Source of the DNA: Streptomyces lacrimifluminis
GTDB lineage: Bacteria; Actinomycetota; Actinomycetes; Streptomycetales; Streptomycetaceae
Length of the DNA: 64,000 nucleotides
Direction of reading: 5' to 3'
NCBI RefSeq assembly: GCF_014646095.1
Contig: NZ_BMMU01000034.1
Location: 1-64,000, forward strand
Both the position numbers and the translations under genes were made by a program. Numbering within the stretch: the first letter of the stretch is position 1; each line of letters opens with the position of its first letter. The notes under the pieces are model-generated. The model had not been told where the DNA came from. It made no database searches and saw only the letters and a program-made list of their open reading frames with translations. Below, piece by piece: positions 55,481 to 64,000 of the stretch.

Positions 55481-57790
55481 ATGACCAGCACCAGCACCGA
55501 GACCCCGGCAGTCACCCCCCATGAGGTCGAGCTGACCATCGGCGGGATGACGTGTGCCAGCTGCGCGGCCCGCGTCGAGAAGAAGCTCAACCGCATGGAC
55601 GGCGTCCTCGCCACGGTCAACTACGCGACGGAGAAGGCGAAGATCGCGTACGGCGACGGGGTCGGGGTCGACGATCTGATCGCCACCGTCGTGAGGACGG
55701 GGTACACGGCCGAGGAGCCGCCCCCGCCGGCTGTGACTGAGGCGCCCGCTGCCGAGCAGGACACGGACCCCGAACTGGCCGGTCTGCGGGAGCGGCTCGT
55801 CGTCTCCGTACTGCTCGCCGCGCCCGTCGTCCTGATGTCCATGATTCCCGCGCTCCAGTTCGACAACTGGCGGTGGCTCGCGCTGACGCTGACCTCGCCG
55901 GTCGTCGTCTGGGGCGGACTGCCCTTCCACCGGGCCGCGTTCACCAACGCGCGGCACGGCGCGGCCACCATGGACACCCTCGTGTCGGTCGGCACGCTCG
56001 CCGCGTACGGCTGGTCCCTGTGGGCGCTGTTCTGGGGCGACGCGGGCAGGCCCGTGACACCGGGCATGGCGGGGATGCCAGGGATGACCGGTACGGACGG
56101 GATGACCGGGATGGGGATACGGGAGAGCTTCTCGTTCACCGCCTCCCGCACCGGCGGCTCCGCGGAGATCTACCTCGAAGTCGCCGCCGGGGTCGTCGCG
56201 TTCATCCTGCTGGGGCGCTATCTGGAGGCCCGCGCCAAGCGGCGCTCGGGCGCGGCCCTGCGGGCGCTCATGGAACTGGGCGCGAAGGATGTCTCCGTAC
56301 TGCGCGGGGGGCGTGAAGTGCGCGTTCCGGTCGGCGAGTTGGCGATCGGTGACCGGTTCGTCGTACGGCCCGGGGAGAAGATCTCCACCGACGGCACGGT
56401 CGTCGAGGGAGCCTCGGCGGTCGACGCGTCGATGCTGACCGGCGAGTCCGTGCCGGTCGACGTGAGTGCCGGGGACGCCGTCACGGGCGCGACCGTGAAC
56501 GCCGGGGGCCGACTGGTCGTCGAGGCGACCCGGGTCGGCGCGGACACCCAGCTCGCGCGGATGGCCCGGCTGGTGGAGGACGCGCAGAACGGCAAGGCCG
56601 ACGTGCAGCGGCTCGCCGACCGGATCTCCGGGATCTTCGTACCGGTGGTGCTGCTGATCGCGGCCGGTACGTTCGGCGGCTGGCTCGGCGTCACGGGCGA
56701 CACGGTCGCCGCCTTCACCGCCGCCGTCGCCGTCCTGATCATCGCCTGCCCGTGTGCGCTGGGCCTCGCCACCCCGACCGCGCTGATGGTCGGCACGGGG
56801 CGCGGGGCGCAGCTCGGCATCCTCATCAAGGGCCCCGAGGTCCTGGAGTCCACGCGCCGCGTCGACACGATCGTCCTGGACAAGACGGGCACGGTCACCA
56901 CGGGCCGTATGACCCTCCAGGAGGTGTACGTCGCGGAGGGCGCCGACGAGAAGCAGGTGCTGCGGCTCGCGGGCGCCCTCGAGCACGCCTCCGAGCACCC
57001 GGTCGCCCGAGCGGTCGCCGCGGGGGCGGCGGAGCGGGTCGGGACACTGCCGGAGGCCGAGAACTTCGAGAACGTGCCCGGGCGGGGCGTGCGAGGGCGC
57101 GTCGACGGGCACGAGGTGGCCGTGGGACGGCTCGTGGACGGGCTGTCGGGGCCGCTCCCGGAGGAGTTGGCCCACGCGAAGGCGGAGGCCGAGAGCAGCG
57201 GACGTACGGCCGTCGTGGTGGCCTGGGACGGCGTGGCGCGCGGTGTCCTCACCGTCGCCGACGCGGTCAAGGAGACCAGCGCCGAGGCCGTGCGCGAGCT
57301 GCGCGAGCTGGGGCTCACGCCGGTGCTGCTGACCGGGGACAACCGGGCGGTGGCCCAGGCGGTGGCGAAGGCCGTCGGGATCGACCAGGTGATCGCGGAA
57401 GTCCTGCCCGAGGAGAAGGTCGACGCCGTACGACGGCTCCAGGCCGAGGGGCGGACCGTCGCGATGGTCGGCGACGGGGTGAACGACGCGGCGGCGCTGG
57501 CCACGGCCGATCTGGGCCTGGCGATGGGTACGGGCACGGACGCGGCGATCGAGGCGAGTGATCTGACGCTGGTGCGCGGGGATCTACGGGTGGCCGCGGA
57601 CGCCATCCGGCTGTCCCGGAAGACGCTCGCGACCATCAAGGGCAACCTGGCGTGGGCGTTCGGCTACAACGTGGCCGCGCTGCCGCTTGCCGCTGCCGGG
57701 CTGCTGAACCCGATGATCGCGGGGGCCGCGATGGCCTTTTCCTCGGTCTTCGTGGTGACGAACAGCCTCCGTCTGCGCACGTTCCGCTGA
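55481..57790 (+). CDS. copA: Copper-exporting P1B-type ATPase
   Basis: A 769-residue pump. One N-terminal HMA domain (GMTCASCAARVEKKL) leads to membrane helices with the copper channel motif CPCALGLATP. The phosphorylation site is DKTGTVT, the SEHP motif carries the nucleotide-binding histidine, and the hinge is GDGVNDAAAL. A Met/Gly-rich loop between helices (GMAGMPGMTGTDGMTGMG) on the outer side probably helps release copper. It exports Cu(I). Confidence 0.95.
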   Translation: MTSTSTETPAVTPHEVELTIGGMTCASCAARVEKKLNRMDGVLATVNYATEKAKIAYGDGVGVDDLIATVVRTGYTAEEPPPPAVTEAPAAEQDTDPELAGLRERLVVSVLLAAPVVLMSMIPALQFDNWRWLALTLTSPVVVWGGLPFHRAAFTNARHGAATMDTLVSVGTLAAYGWSLWALFWGDAGRPVTPGMAGMPGMTGTDGMTGMGIRESFSFTASRTGGSAEIYLEVAAGVVAFILLGRYLEARAKRRSGAALRALMELGAKDVSVLRGGREVRVPVGELAIGDRFVVRPGEKISTDGTVVEGASAVDASMLTGESVPVDVSAGDAVTGATVNAGGRLVVEATRVGADTQLARMARLVEDAQNGKADVQRLADRISGIFVPVVLLIAAGTFGGWLGVTGDTVAAFTAAVAVLIIACPCALGLATPTALMVGTGRGAQLGILIKGPEVLESTRRVDTIVLDKTGTVTTGRMTLQEVYVAEGADEKQVLRLAGALEHASEHPVARAVAAGAAERVGTLPEAENFENVPGRGVRGRVDGHEVAVGRLVDGLSGPLPEELAHAKAEAESSGRTAVVVAWDGVARGVLTVADAVKETSAEAVRELRELGLTPVLLTGDNRAVAQAVAKAVGIDQVIAEVLPEEKVDAVRRLQAEGRTVAMVGDGVNDAAALATADLGLAMGTGTDAAIEASDLTLVRGDLRVAADAIRLSRKTLATIKGNLAWAFGYNVAALPLAAAGLLNPMIAGAAMAFSSVFVVTNSLRLRTFR

Positions 57791-58331
57791 GATCGGCTCC
57801 TCCCTGCCGAAGTTACCGGCAGTACGCACAAGTCGGTGCCATAGTCCCTATGGAGTCCAACGCCAGCCTCACATAAGCTCTTCACAAGGCTCGCGCATCA
57901 TCCTTACGCTTGGGCCCCGGTCGCGACAACCGGGATCCGGCGTACCTCGAGGACATATGCGGGAGACGCAGATCACACTGCTGTGAACGTAACCATCGAA
58001 GGGCTTCAAAGGTCTAAGTTGGCGATGTCGGACAGCGTCTTGGGGGGCGTTGAACGACGTCTGAGGATGTCTTGGGGGACGTCCTCGGAGATGCGTTGCC
58101 GGGACACGTACACCGGGAAGCTTGAGCGGCCCACCCCAGCGTGCGCGTCCCGGCAGATCGCACACAGCAGGAGTACGGCGAGTTTTGCTCGTTTTGCTCA
58201 ACAGCCGTCACTATGGCGGTAGCACAACAACGGTCGCCCAGGCGGCCTGCACACCAGTGATAGCGAATTCAGGCGCTGTCCTCCGAAACGCCCGGCCGGA
58301 TCCCGTGGGGGGAATCCGCACCGGGACATGG

Positions 58332-58392
58332 GAAGGCGCCCTGTACGCCGGCCCGTGGGGGGACCGTCGGCAGGGCGCCTTCTGTTTTTCTC
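58332..58392 (+). terminator. Intrinsic terminator with T-rich tail
   Basis: Perfect 12-base stem GAAGGCGCCCTG (58332-58343) and complement (58371-58382), a 27-base apical part that can fold further, then TGTTTTTCTC. The T-run indicates rightward termination. True U-rich terminators are uncommon in Streptomyces. Confidence 0.75.
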
Positions 58393-58400
58393 TTGTGGCT

Positions 58401-58522
58401 CGGTTCGCCTCCGGGCGCTACAGCCTGTGTCGAGAGCCCGACCGTGCTCGACCCGGCGGGCCTCCACGCGCTCGAACTCTCGACACAGGCGCGCCCTTCG
58501 GCTCACTCGCCGGGCGAACCGG
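58401..58522. repeat. Nested inverted repeat between terminator and citA
   Basis: Inner perfect 13-base arms CCTGTGTCGAGAG (58424-58436) and complement (58477-58489), with outer arms CGGTTCGCC near 58401 and GGGCGAACCG near 58515. Read leftward it follows the citA stop and could terminate it. Its size is unusual for a plain terminator. Confidence 0.65.
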
Positions 58523-58572
58523 CGTGAACGTGCAGGCGCGCCCGGCGTTACAAGCTCAGCGAGACCGACTGC

Positions 58573-59871
58573 TCAACGCTGCTCCACCGGCACGAAGTCG
58601 CGCTCCACCACGCCCGTGTAGATCTGGCGGGGGCGGCCGATGCGCGAGCCCGGCTCCTTGATCATCTCGTGCCACTGGGCGATCCAGCCCGGGAGGCGGC
58701 CGAGGGCGAACAGGACCGTGAACATCTCGGTCGGGAAGCCCATCGCGCGGTAGATGAGGCCGGTGTAGAAGTCGACGTTCGGGTAGAGGTTGCGCGAGAC
58801 GAAGTAGTCGTCGGAGAGCGCGTGCTCCTCCAGCTTCAGCGCGATGTCCAGCAGTTCGTCGGACTTGCCGAGGGCCGAGAGGACGTCGTGCGCGGCAGCC
58901 TTGATGATCTTCGCGCGCGGGTCGAAGGACTTGTACACCCGGTGGCCGAAGCCCATCAGGCGGACGCCGTCCTCCTTGTTCTTCACCTTGCGGATGAAGG
59001 AGTCGACATCGCCGCCGTTGGCCTGGATGCCCTCCAGCATCTCCAGCACCGACTGGTTGGCGCCGCCGTGCAGCGGGCCCCAGAGCGCGGAGATACCGGC
59101 CGAGATCGACGCGAACATGTTGGCCTGCGAGGAGCCGACCAGCCGGACCGTCGACGTCGAACAGTTCTGCTCGTGGTCGGCGTGCAGGATCAGCAGCTTG
59201 TCCAGGGCGGAGACGACGACCGGGTCGAGGTCGTACTCCTGCGCCGGCACCGAGAACGTCATACGGAGGAAGTTCTCGACGTAACCGAGGTCGTTGCGCG
59301 GGTAGACGAACGGGTGACCGATCGACTTCTTGTACGCGTACGCGGCGATCGTCGGAAGCTTGGCGAGCAGCCGGATCGTCGAGAGGTTGCGCTGCTTCTC
59401 GTCGAACGGGTTGTGGCTGTCCTGGTAGAAGGTCGACAGCGCCGAGACGACCGACGACAGCATCGCCATCGGGTGCGCGTCACGGGGGAAGCCGCGGTAG
59501 AAGTTCTTGACGTCCTCGTGCAGCAGGGTGTGCTGCGTGATCTCGTTCCTGAACAGGGAGAGCTCGTCCACGGTCGGAAGCTCGCCGTTGATCAGCAGGA
59601 ACGCCACCTCAAGGAAGGTGGAGCGCTCGGCGAGCTGCTCGATCGGGTACCCGCGGTACCGGAGGATGCCCTGCTCACCATCGAGGTAGGTGACTGCGGA
59701 TTTATAGGCGGCCGTGTTTCCGTAGCCGCTGTCCAGAGTGACCAGACCGGTCTGAGCTCGGAGCTTCCCGATGTCGAAGCCCTTGTCGCCGACGGTGCTG
59801 TCGATCACCGGGTAGGTGTACTCGCCGTCGCCGAACCGCAGTACTACAGCGTTGTTGGTGTGCTCGCTCAC
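58573..59871 (-). CDS. citA: Citrate synthase
   Basis: A 432-residue type II citrate synthase (family about 430): LRFGDGEYTYPVIDSTVGDKG start, ILHADHEQNCSTSTVRL, GPLHGGANQSVLEML with the first active-site His, MGFGHRVYKSFDPRA with the second, and Asp near PNVDFYTGLIYRAMG. It condenses acetyl-CoA and oxaloacetate into citrate. GTG at 59871 with GAGGGA upstream is preferred over the longer frame, and gives the length of the S. coelicolor CitA. Monocistronic. Confidence 0.95.
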   Translation of the reverse strand: MSEHTNNAVVLRFGDGEYTYPVIDSTVGDKGFDIGKLRAQTGLVTLDSGYGNTAAYKSAVTYLDGEQGILRYRGYPIEQLAERSTFLEVAFLLINGELPTVDELSLFRNEITQHTLLHEDVKNFYRGFPRDAHPMAMLSSVVSALSTFYQDSHNPFDEKQRNLSTIRLLAKLPTIAAYAYKKSIGHPFVYPRNDLGYVENFLRMTFSVPAQEYDLDPVVVSALDKLLILHADHEQNCSTSTVRLVGSSQANMFASISAGISALWGPLHGGANQSVLEMLEGIQANGGDVDSFIRKVKNKEDGVRLMGFGHRVYKSFDPRAKIIKAAAHDVLSALGKSDELLDIALKLEEHALSDDYFVSRNLYPNVDFYTGLIYRAMGFPTEMFTVLFALGRLPGWIAQWHEMIKEPGSRIGRPRQIYTGVVERDFVPVEQR

Positions 59872-60122
59872 GTCATCCCTCACCGACGTTGTGCCTCTTC
59901 TTCGAGGTGCCCTGACTGTCTCTACCATCCCCCATTTGGCGCAGGAGAGTGCACTCGGGGTCGACCATTGGGCCTATTGGCGGCACTGAGTGCCGCCAAC
60001 CTACTCATCCTGCCCCCCTTCGCCCTGGTTCCGGAAGTGCCCTGTGACCTTTGTGACTCATTTGATCGATCATTGTTCGCGATCGTTGCGACATCCACGA
60101 CGGTCGCGACGGGCTGCCGCGG

Positions 60123-62387
60123 CTACGAGCGCAGCCGGAAGTCCAGTGCCGTACAACGCCGTCCCGCCGACACCGTGCGCACCGCCTGGCCTATCGCCTT
60201 GCGTGAACCGACGAGGACCACCAGCTTCTTCGCCCGGGTCACGGCCGTATACAAAAGGTTGCGCTGGAGCATCATCCAGGCACCCGTGGTGACCGGGACG
60301 ACCACCGCCGGGTACTCGCTGCCCTGGGAGCGGTGGATGGTCACGGCGTACGCGTGGGCGAGTTCGTCCAGCTCATCGAAGTCGTACGGCACCTCCTCGT
60401 CCTCGTCCGTCAGTACGGTGAGGCGCTGCTCCACCTCGTCGAGCGAGGTGACGACGCCGACGGTGCCGTTGAAGACGCCGTTCTCACCCTTGTCGTAGTT
60501 GTTGCGGATCTGCGTGACCTTGTCGCCGACGCGGAAGACCCGGCCGCCGAACCGCTTCTCGGGGAGGTCGGGGCGGCCCGGGGTGATCGCCTGCTGGAGC
60601 AGTCCGTTGAGGTTTCCGGCGCCCGCCGGGCCCCGGTGCATCGGCGCGAGCACCTGGACGTCCCGCCGGGGGTCGAGGCCGAACTTGGCCGGAATTCGCC
60701 GTGCGGCCACATCCACGGTGAGCCGGCCGGCCTCCTCCGTGTCGTCCTCGACGAAGAGGAAGAAGTCCTTCATGCCGTCGGTGACCGGATGCTGCCCGGA
60801 GTTGATCCGGTGCGCGTTCGTCACCACGCCCGACTGCTGGGCCTGCCGGAAGACCTTGGTGAGCCGGACGGCGGGGACCGGGCTGCCGTCGGCCAGCATG
60901 TCCCGCAGGACCTCCCCGGCGCCGACGCTGGGGAGTTGGTCCACGTCCCCGACGAACAACAGGTGCGCGCCCGGCGCGACCGCCTTCGCCAGCTTGTTGG
61001 CGAGCAGCAGGTCCAGCATCGAGGCCTCGTCCACCACCACGAGGTCGGCGTCGAGAGGGCGGTCCCTGTCGTAGGCCGCGTCGCCGCCGGGCTTCAGCTC
61101 CAGGAGGCGGTGGACGGTGGAGGCCTCGGCGCCGGTGAGTTCGGCGAGGCGCTTGGCGGCGCGGCCGGTCGGGGCGGCCAGCACGACCTTGGCCTTCTTG
61201 GCGCGCGCCAGCTCGACGATCGAGCGGACCGTGAAGGACTTGCCGCAGCCCGGTCCGCCGGTGAGGACGGCGACCTTCTGCGTCAGCGCGAGTCGGACGG
61301 CGGCCTCCTGCTCGGGGGCGAGATCGGCCCCCGTACGCCCCTGGAGCCACGCCAGCGCCTTGTCCCAGGCCACGTCGTGGAAGGCGGGCATCCGGTCCTC
61401 GCCGGTGCGCAGGAGGCGCAACAGCTGGGCGGAGAGGGAGAGTTCGGCGCGGTGGAAGGGGACCAGGTACACGGCCGTCACGGGCTCCGAGTCGCCCTCG
61501 GGGCCGGGGACCTTCTCCCGTACGACACCGGGGTCCTCGCCCTCCTCCGGGGGCGCCGCGAGTTCGGCGAGACACTCGATGACGAGGCCCGTGTCGACCT
61601 GGAGGAGCTTCACCGCGTCCGCGATCAGCCGTTCCTCGGGGAGATAGCAGTGGCCCTGGTCGGTGGACTGCGAAAGGGCGTACTGGAGGCCCGCCTTGAC
61701 GCGCTCGGGGCTGTCGTGCGGGATGCCGACGGACTGGGCGATCTTGTCGGCGGTGAGGAAGCCGATGCCCCAGACGTCGGAGGCGAGGCGGTAGGGCTGG
61801 TTCCTGACGACGGAGATCGAGGCGTCGCCGTACTTCTTGTAGATGCGCACGGCGATGGACGTGGAGACCTCGACACTCTGGAGGAAGAGCATGACCTCCT
61901 TGATCGCCTTCTGCTCCTCCCAGGCGTCGGCGATCTTCCTGGTGCGCTTGGGACCGAGGCCCGGCACCTCGATGAGCCGCTTGGGCTCCTCCTCGATGAT
62001 CCGGAGGGTGTCCAGGCCGAAGTGCTGGGTGATCCGGTCGGCGAAGACCGGGCCGATGCCCTTGACCAGGCCCGAGCCGAGATAGCGGCGCATGCCCTGG
62101 ACGGTGGCGGGCAGGACGGTCGTGTAGTTCTCGACCGTGAACTGCTTGCCGTACTGCTGGTGGGAGCCCCAACGGCCTTCCATGCGCAGGGACTCGCCGA
62201 CCTGGGCGCCGAGCAGCGCGCCCACGACCGTGAGGAGGTCACCGGCGCCGCGGCCGGTGTCGACGCGGGCGACCGTGTAGCCGTTCTCCTCGTTGGCGTA
62301 CGTGATCCGCTCCAGGACGCCTTCGAGGACGGCCAGGCGCCGTTCCCCCTGCGCCGCCTGTTTCGGACCGACCGCCTGATTCGACAT
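60123..62387 (-). CDS. recD2: RecD2-like SF1B DNA helicase
   Basis: A 754-residue helicase of the RecD2/TraA-like family, which works without RecBC. It has an N-terminal OB-like and HhH region (GLVKGIGPVFADRI, EVPGLGPKRTRKIA), Walker A TGGPGCGKS, Walker B VVDEASM, motif III GDVDQLPSVGAGEVL, and C-terminal motifs HRSQGSEYPAVVVP and YTAVTRAKKLVVLVG. It unwinds 5'-to-3' and acts in repair or recombination. RecBCD is absent in Streptomyces (AddAB/AdnAB are used), in line with this form. Monocistronic. Confidence 0.93.
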   Translation of the reverse strand: MSNQAVGPKQAAQGERRLAVLEGVLERITYANEENGYTVARVDTGRGAGDLLTVVGALLGAQVGESLRMEGRWGSHQQYGKQFTVENYTTVLPATVQGMRRYLGSGLVKGIGPVFADRITQHFGLDTLRIIEEEPKRLIEVPGLGPKRTRKIADAWEEQKAIKEVMLFLQSVEVSTSIAVRIYKKYGDASISVVRNQPYRLASDVWGIGFLTADKIAQSVGIPHDSPERVKAGLQYALSQSTDQGHCYLPEERLIADAVKLLQVDTGLVIECLAELAAPPEEGEDPGVVREKVPGPEGDSEPVTAVYLVPFHRAELSLSAQLLRLLRTGEDRMPAFHDVAWDKALAWLQGRTGADLAPEQEAAVRLALTQKVAVLTGGPGCGKSFTVRSIVELARAKKAKVVLAAPTGRAAKRLAELTGAEASTVHRLLELKPGGDAAYDRDRPLDADLVVVDEASMLDLLLANKLAKAVAPGAHLLFVGDVDQLPSVGAGEVLRDMLADGSPVPAVRLTKVFRQAQQSGVVTNAHRINSGQHPVTDGMKDFFLFVEDDTEEAGRLTVDVAARRIPAKFGLDPRRDVQVLAPMHRGPAGAGNLNGLLQQAITPGRPDLPEKRFGGRVFRVGDKVTQIRNNYDKGENGVFNGTVGVVTSLDEVEQRLTVLTDEDEEVPYDFDELDELAHAYAVTIHRSQGSEYPAVVVPVTTGAWMMLQRNLLYTAVTRAKKLVVLVGSRKAIGQAVRTVSAGRRCTALDFRLRS

Positions 62388-62458
62388 GATCCGACGCTAC
62401 CGCCCGGCACCGACAGGCCGCCTGGGCCTGTGGACAACGCCCCCTCCCCCGAAGGCCG

Positions 62459-62824
62459 TCACCCCATGGCGGACTTGATGTGGTCCAGCACCGTCCTGAA
62501 GTCCTCCGTCGGGGAGAACTCCACGAACTCGCAGTCCTCAAGGGCCTCCGGCACATGGCCGGGCGCCCAGTAGTACGCCTGTCCCGCCTCGTACGTCTCG
62601 TCGCCCTCGTCGGTGTGCATCAGCAGCCGGCCCTTGACCAGGTAGCCCCAGTGCGGGCACTGGCAGGCGTCGCCGGGCAGGCCCTTGAACACCGGCGTCA
62701 TGTCCGCACCCCGCGGCAGGGTCACATAGCCGACCGAGAGGCCCCCGCCGATCACCTGCGTACGCAGCTCCACGCCATCGCCTTCGAGCGCGATGGGAAC
62801 GTCGTTCCGAGTCGTCGCCGTCAT
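62459..62824 (-). CDS. Cupin-domain protein
   Basis: A 121-residue protein with one small cupin barrel: GGGLSVGYVTLPRGADMTPVFKGLPGD, CPHWGYLVKGRLLMHTDEGDETYEAGQAYYWAPGHVPE, in pieces. The His/Glu metal site is partly kept (CPHWG...GEAYY...PGH). Members bind small ligands or metals; function unknown. The ATG at 62824 has the near-ideal site GGAGGAATC directly upstream. Confidence 0.8.
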   Translation of the reverse strand: MTATTRNDVPIALEGDGVELRTQVIGGGLSVGYVTLPRGADMTPVFKGLPGDACQCPHWGYLVKGRLLMHTDEGDETYEAGQAYYWAPGHVPEALEDCEFVEFSPTEDFRTVLDHIKSAMG

Positions 62825-63015
62825 GATTCCTCCGCTCCGGCCCGTGACGGACCTGGTCGGCCCAGCGGGAACTGGTCCGTACGTCAAGCCTGGCCCGGCC
62901 CGCCGGGGCCCGCGACCGCACGGCCGAGGCGCCGGGGACCCGGCGTGCCCGCTCGTCCTGGCCACGCGCATCACGATCCGGTATCGAGAATCGGCCAGGG
63001 GCTTGTTTACGTCTG

Positions 63016-63062
63016 TGTAATCGATTCCAATCTGTCTCCAGTCAGTCGTGTAAACGATTCCA
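63016..63062 (+). promoter_or_regulatory. Two LacI-type operator half-palindromes before the lacI gene
   Basis: TGTAATCGATTCCA (63016-63029) and TGTAAACGATTCCA (63049-63062), starts 33 bases (three helical turns) apart. They have the form of LacI-family operators around a central CG, and lie directly before the regulator gene, suggesting autoregulation. Confidence 0.6.
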
Positions 63063-63096
63063 CACGACTACGGAACCACAAGGAGGTGGTCCGGCG

Positions 63097-64000
63097 ATGG
63101 CGAGCATCAAGGACGTCGCCGCCGAGGCGGGCGTGTCCGTCGCCACGGTGTCGCGGGTCCTGAACGACCATCCGTCCGTCAGCGCGGACGCACGCGCACG
63201 CGTGCTGGCCGCCGTCGAGGCGCTGGGCTACCGCCCGAACGCCGTCGCCCGCTCCCTGCGCACCGACCAGACCCGCACCCTCGGCCTGGTCATCAGCGAT
63301 GTGATGAACCCGTACTTCACGACCCTGGCCCGCTCGGTCGAGGAGGAGGCCCGCGCCCTCGGCTACAGCGTGGTCATCGGCAACGCCGACGAACGCCCCG
63401 ACCTCCAGGACCACCACGTACGGACCCTGCTGGACCGCCGTATCGACGGCCTCCTCGTCTCCCCCACCGACGGCGGTTCCCCGCTGATGCTGGACACCGC
63501 GCGCGGGGGCACCCCGATGGTCTTCGTGGACCGCTGGATCCCCGGCGTGGACGTGCCGGTCGTACGGGCGGACGGGCGCGCGGCGGTCCGCGATCTCGTC
63601 TCCCACCTGTACGGGCTCGGGCACCGGCGGCTCGCGATCATCGCGGGTCCGGCGGCCACCACCACCGGCAGTGAGCGCGTCGAGGCCTTCCGGGAGGCCC
63701 TCGCCGAGTACGGGCTGCCGCTCCCCGACGCCTACACAGGGCAGGGCGACTTCCAGGCCGAGAGCGGGCGCCGGGTGACGGACGCCTTCCTCGACCTGGC
63801 CGAGCCGCCCGAGGTCGTCTTCGCGGCCGACAACCTGATGGCGCTGGGCGCCCTGGACGCCGTACGCGCGCGTGGGATGCGGGTTCCGCAGGACATCGCG
63901 CTCGCGGCCTTCGACGACATCCCGTGGTTCGTGCACACCGATCCGCCCGTCACGGCGATCGCGCAGCCGACCGGTGAGCTGGGGCGGGCCGCCGTCCGGG
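63097..64000 (+). CDS. LacI-family transcriptional regulator, C-terminus missing
   Basis: 301 residues are present; the frame is open at the right edge. The N-terminal LacI HTH is clear (ASIKDVAAEAGVSVATVSRVLN, in part, and the hinge YRPNAVARSLRT). It is followed by the periplasmic-binding-protein-like sensor (LGLVISDVMNPYFTTLARSVE, in part; RRIDGLLVSPTDGG; VVFAADNLMALGALDAV). AGGAGG lies 10 bases before the ATG. The effector, likely a sugar or polyol, is unknown. It may control the iol genes 10 kb away, though distance makes that weak. Confidence 0.9.
   Translation, partial: MASIKDVAAEAGVSVATVSRVLNDHPSVSADARARVLAAVEALGYRPNAVARSLRTDQTRTLGLVISDVMNPYFTTLARSVEEEARALGYSVVIGNADERPDLQDHHVRTLLDRRIDGLLVSPTDGGSPLMLDTARGGTPMVFVDRWIPGVDVPVVRADGRAAVRDLVSHLYGLGHRRLAIIAGPAATTTGSERVEAFREALAEYGLPLPDAYTGQGDFQAESGRRVTDAFLDLAEPPEVVFAADNLMALGALDAVRARGMRVPQDIALAAFDDIPWFVHTDPPVTAIAQPTGELGRAAVR

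Larger units (their letters stand above)
57791..58572 (+). ncRNA. Candidate structured or regulatory RNA region upstream of the citrate synthase end
   Basis: This 780-base gap has no convincing protein gene but several RNA signals on the + strand. A region with repeated TTTTGCTC(G/A) words is at about 58180-58200. A strong intrinsic terminator with T-rich tail is at 58332-58392. A large nested inverted repeat spans 58401-58522. There is no gene to the right on this strand, so the terminator must end a transcript starting in the gap. A short unknown coding leader or a small RNA are both possible. Confidence 0.45.

Noticed and set aside
57983..58222. 79-codon + strand frame in the copA-citA gap
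   Set aside because: No ribosome site, no domain, and an odd composition; the region reads better as non-coding RNA. A short coding leader cannot be fully excluded.
58200..58400. Cobalamin, ydaO or SAM riboswitch in the copA-citA gap
   Set aside because: The conserved core boxes of these riboswitches are not present, and no gene follows on that strand.

Overview
The window is high-GC actinobacterial chromosome, almost certainly Streptomyces. It carries four markers that occur together there: short chaplins and rodlins, a conservon (cvnA-D plus P450), a MelC1/MelC2 tyrosinase pair, and mycothiol-dependent formaldehyde detoxification. From memory, the order chaplin - tyrosinase pair - chaplin - glycan cluster - chpA-position gene - chaplin - divergent rodlins - inositol genes - copper ATPase - citrate synthase resembles the SCO2699-SCO2736 region of S. 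coelicolor. This was not checked by alignment.

Layout. 1-6.7 kb: the start of an S-(hydroxymethyl)mycothiol dehydrogenase, a fused isobutyryl-CoA mutase (icmF) behind a striking palindromic promoter, a 2,4-dienoyl-CoA reductase (fadH), a MITE-like element and a PadR regulator. 6.8-10.9 kb: a conservon whose last gene is a CYP157-like P450 lacking the ExxR motif. 11.2-17.3 kb: a chaplin with an acidic tail, melC1-melC2, several small secreted proteins, including one built of Pro-Ala-Thr repeats, and a second chaplin. 17.3-32.0 kb: a surface-glycan assembly cluster with glycosyltransferases, polyprenyl phosphosugar transferase, Wzy-like polymerase/ligase, MurJ-type flippase, deacetylase, Wzz-like protein, GNAT/FemAB-like protein, GH26-like hydrolase, ATP-grasp ligase and FAD oxidoreductase. 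Most are joined by 1-4 bp overlaps. 32.1-36.5 kb: a sortase-type Pro-Thr repeat surface protein at the chpA position, a chaplin, two divergent rodlins, a frameshifted LCP-family gene and a third rodlin.

36.5-46.2 kb: long-chain acyl-CoA synthetase, secreted chorismate mutase, VWA lipoprotein, an unusual fusion of a secreted-type hydrolase with an ABC ATPase next to its permease, a GNAT, and a ComB-like phosphatase. 46.2-53.0 kb: myo-inositol catabolism (iolA, iolD, a severely truncated iolB, an aldolase, iolC, and a divergent iolE-like gene). 53-58.6 kb: a small HTH protein, an alcohol dehydrogenase, copZ-copA behind a CsoR-like operator, and a 780-bp gap with strong RNA-structure signals. 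58.6-64 kb: citrate synthase, RecD2-like helicase, a cupin and the start of a LacI regulator.

How it works together: the centre of the window reads as one developmental cell-surface locus, with amyloid chaplins, rodlins, a wall-anchored repeat protein and a polysaccharide machine side by side. The most interesting candidates for new biology are that glycan/chaplin island, the hydrolase-ABC fusion, the truncated iolB, the nested-palindrome MITE, and the structured RNA region upstream of the citrate synthase terminator. All functions are assigned by reading the sequence; no database search was run.
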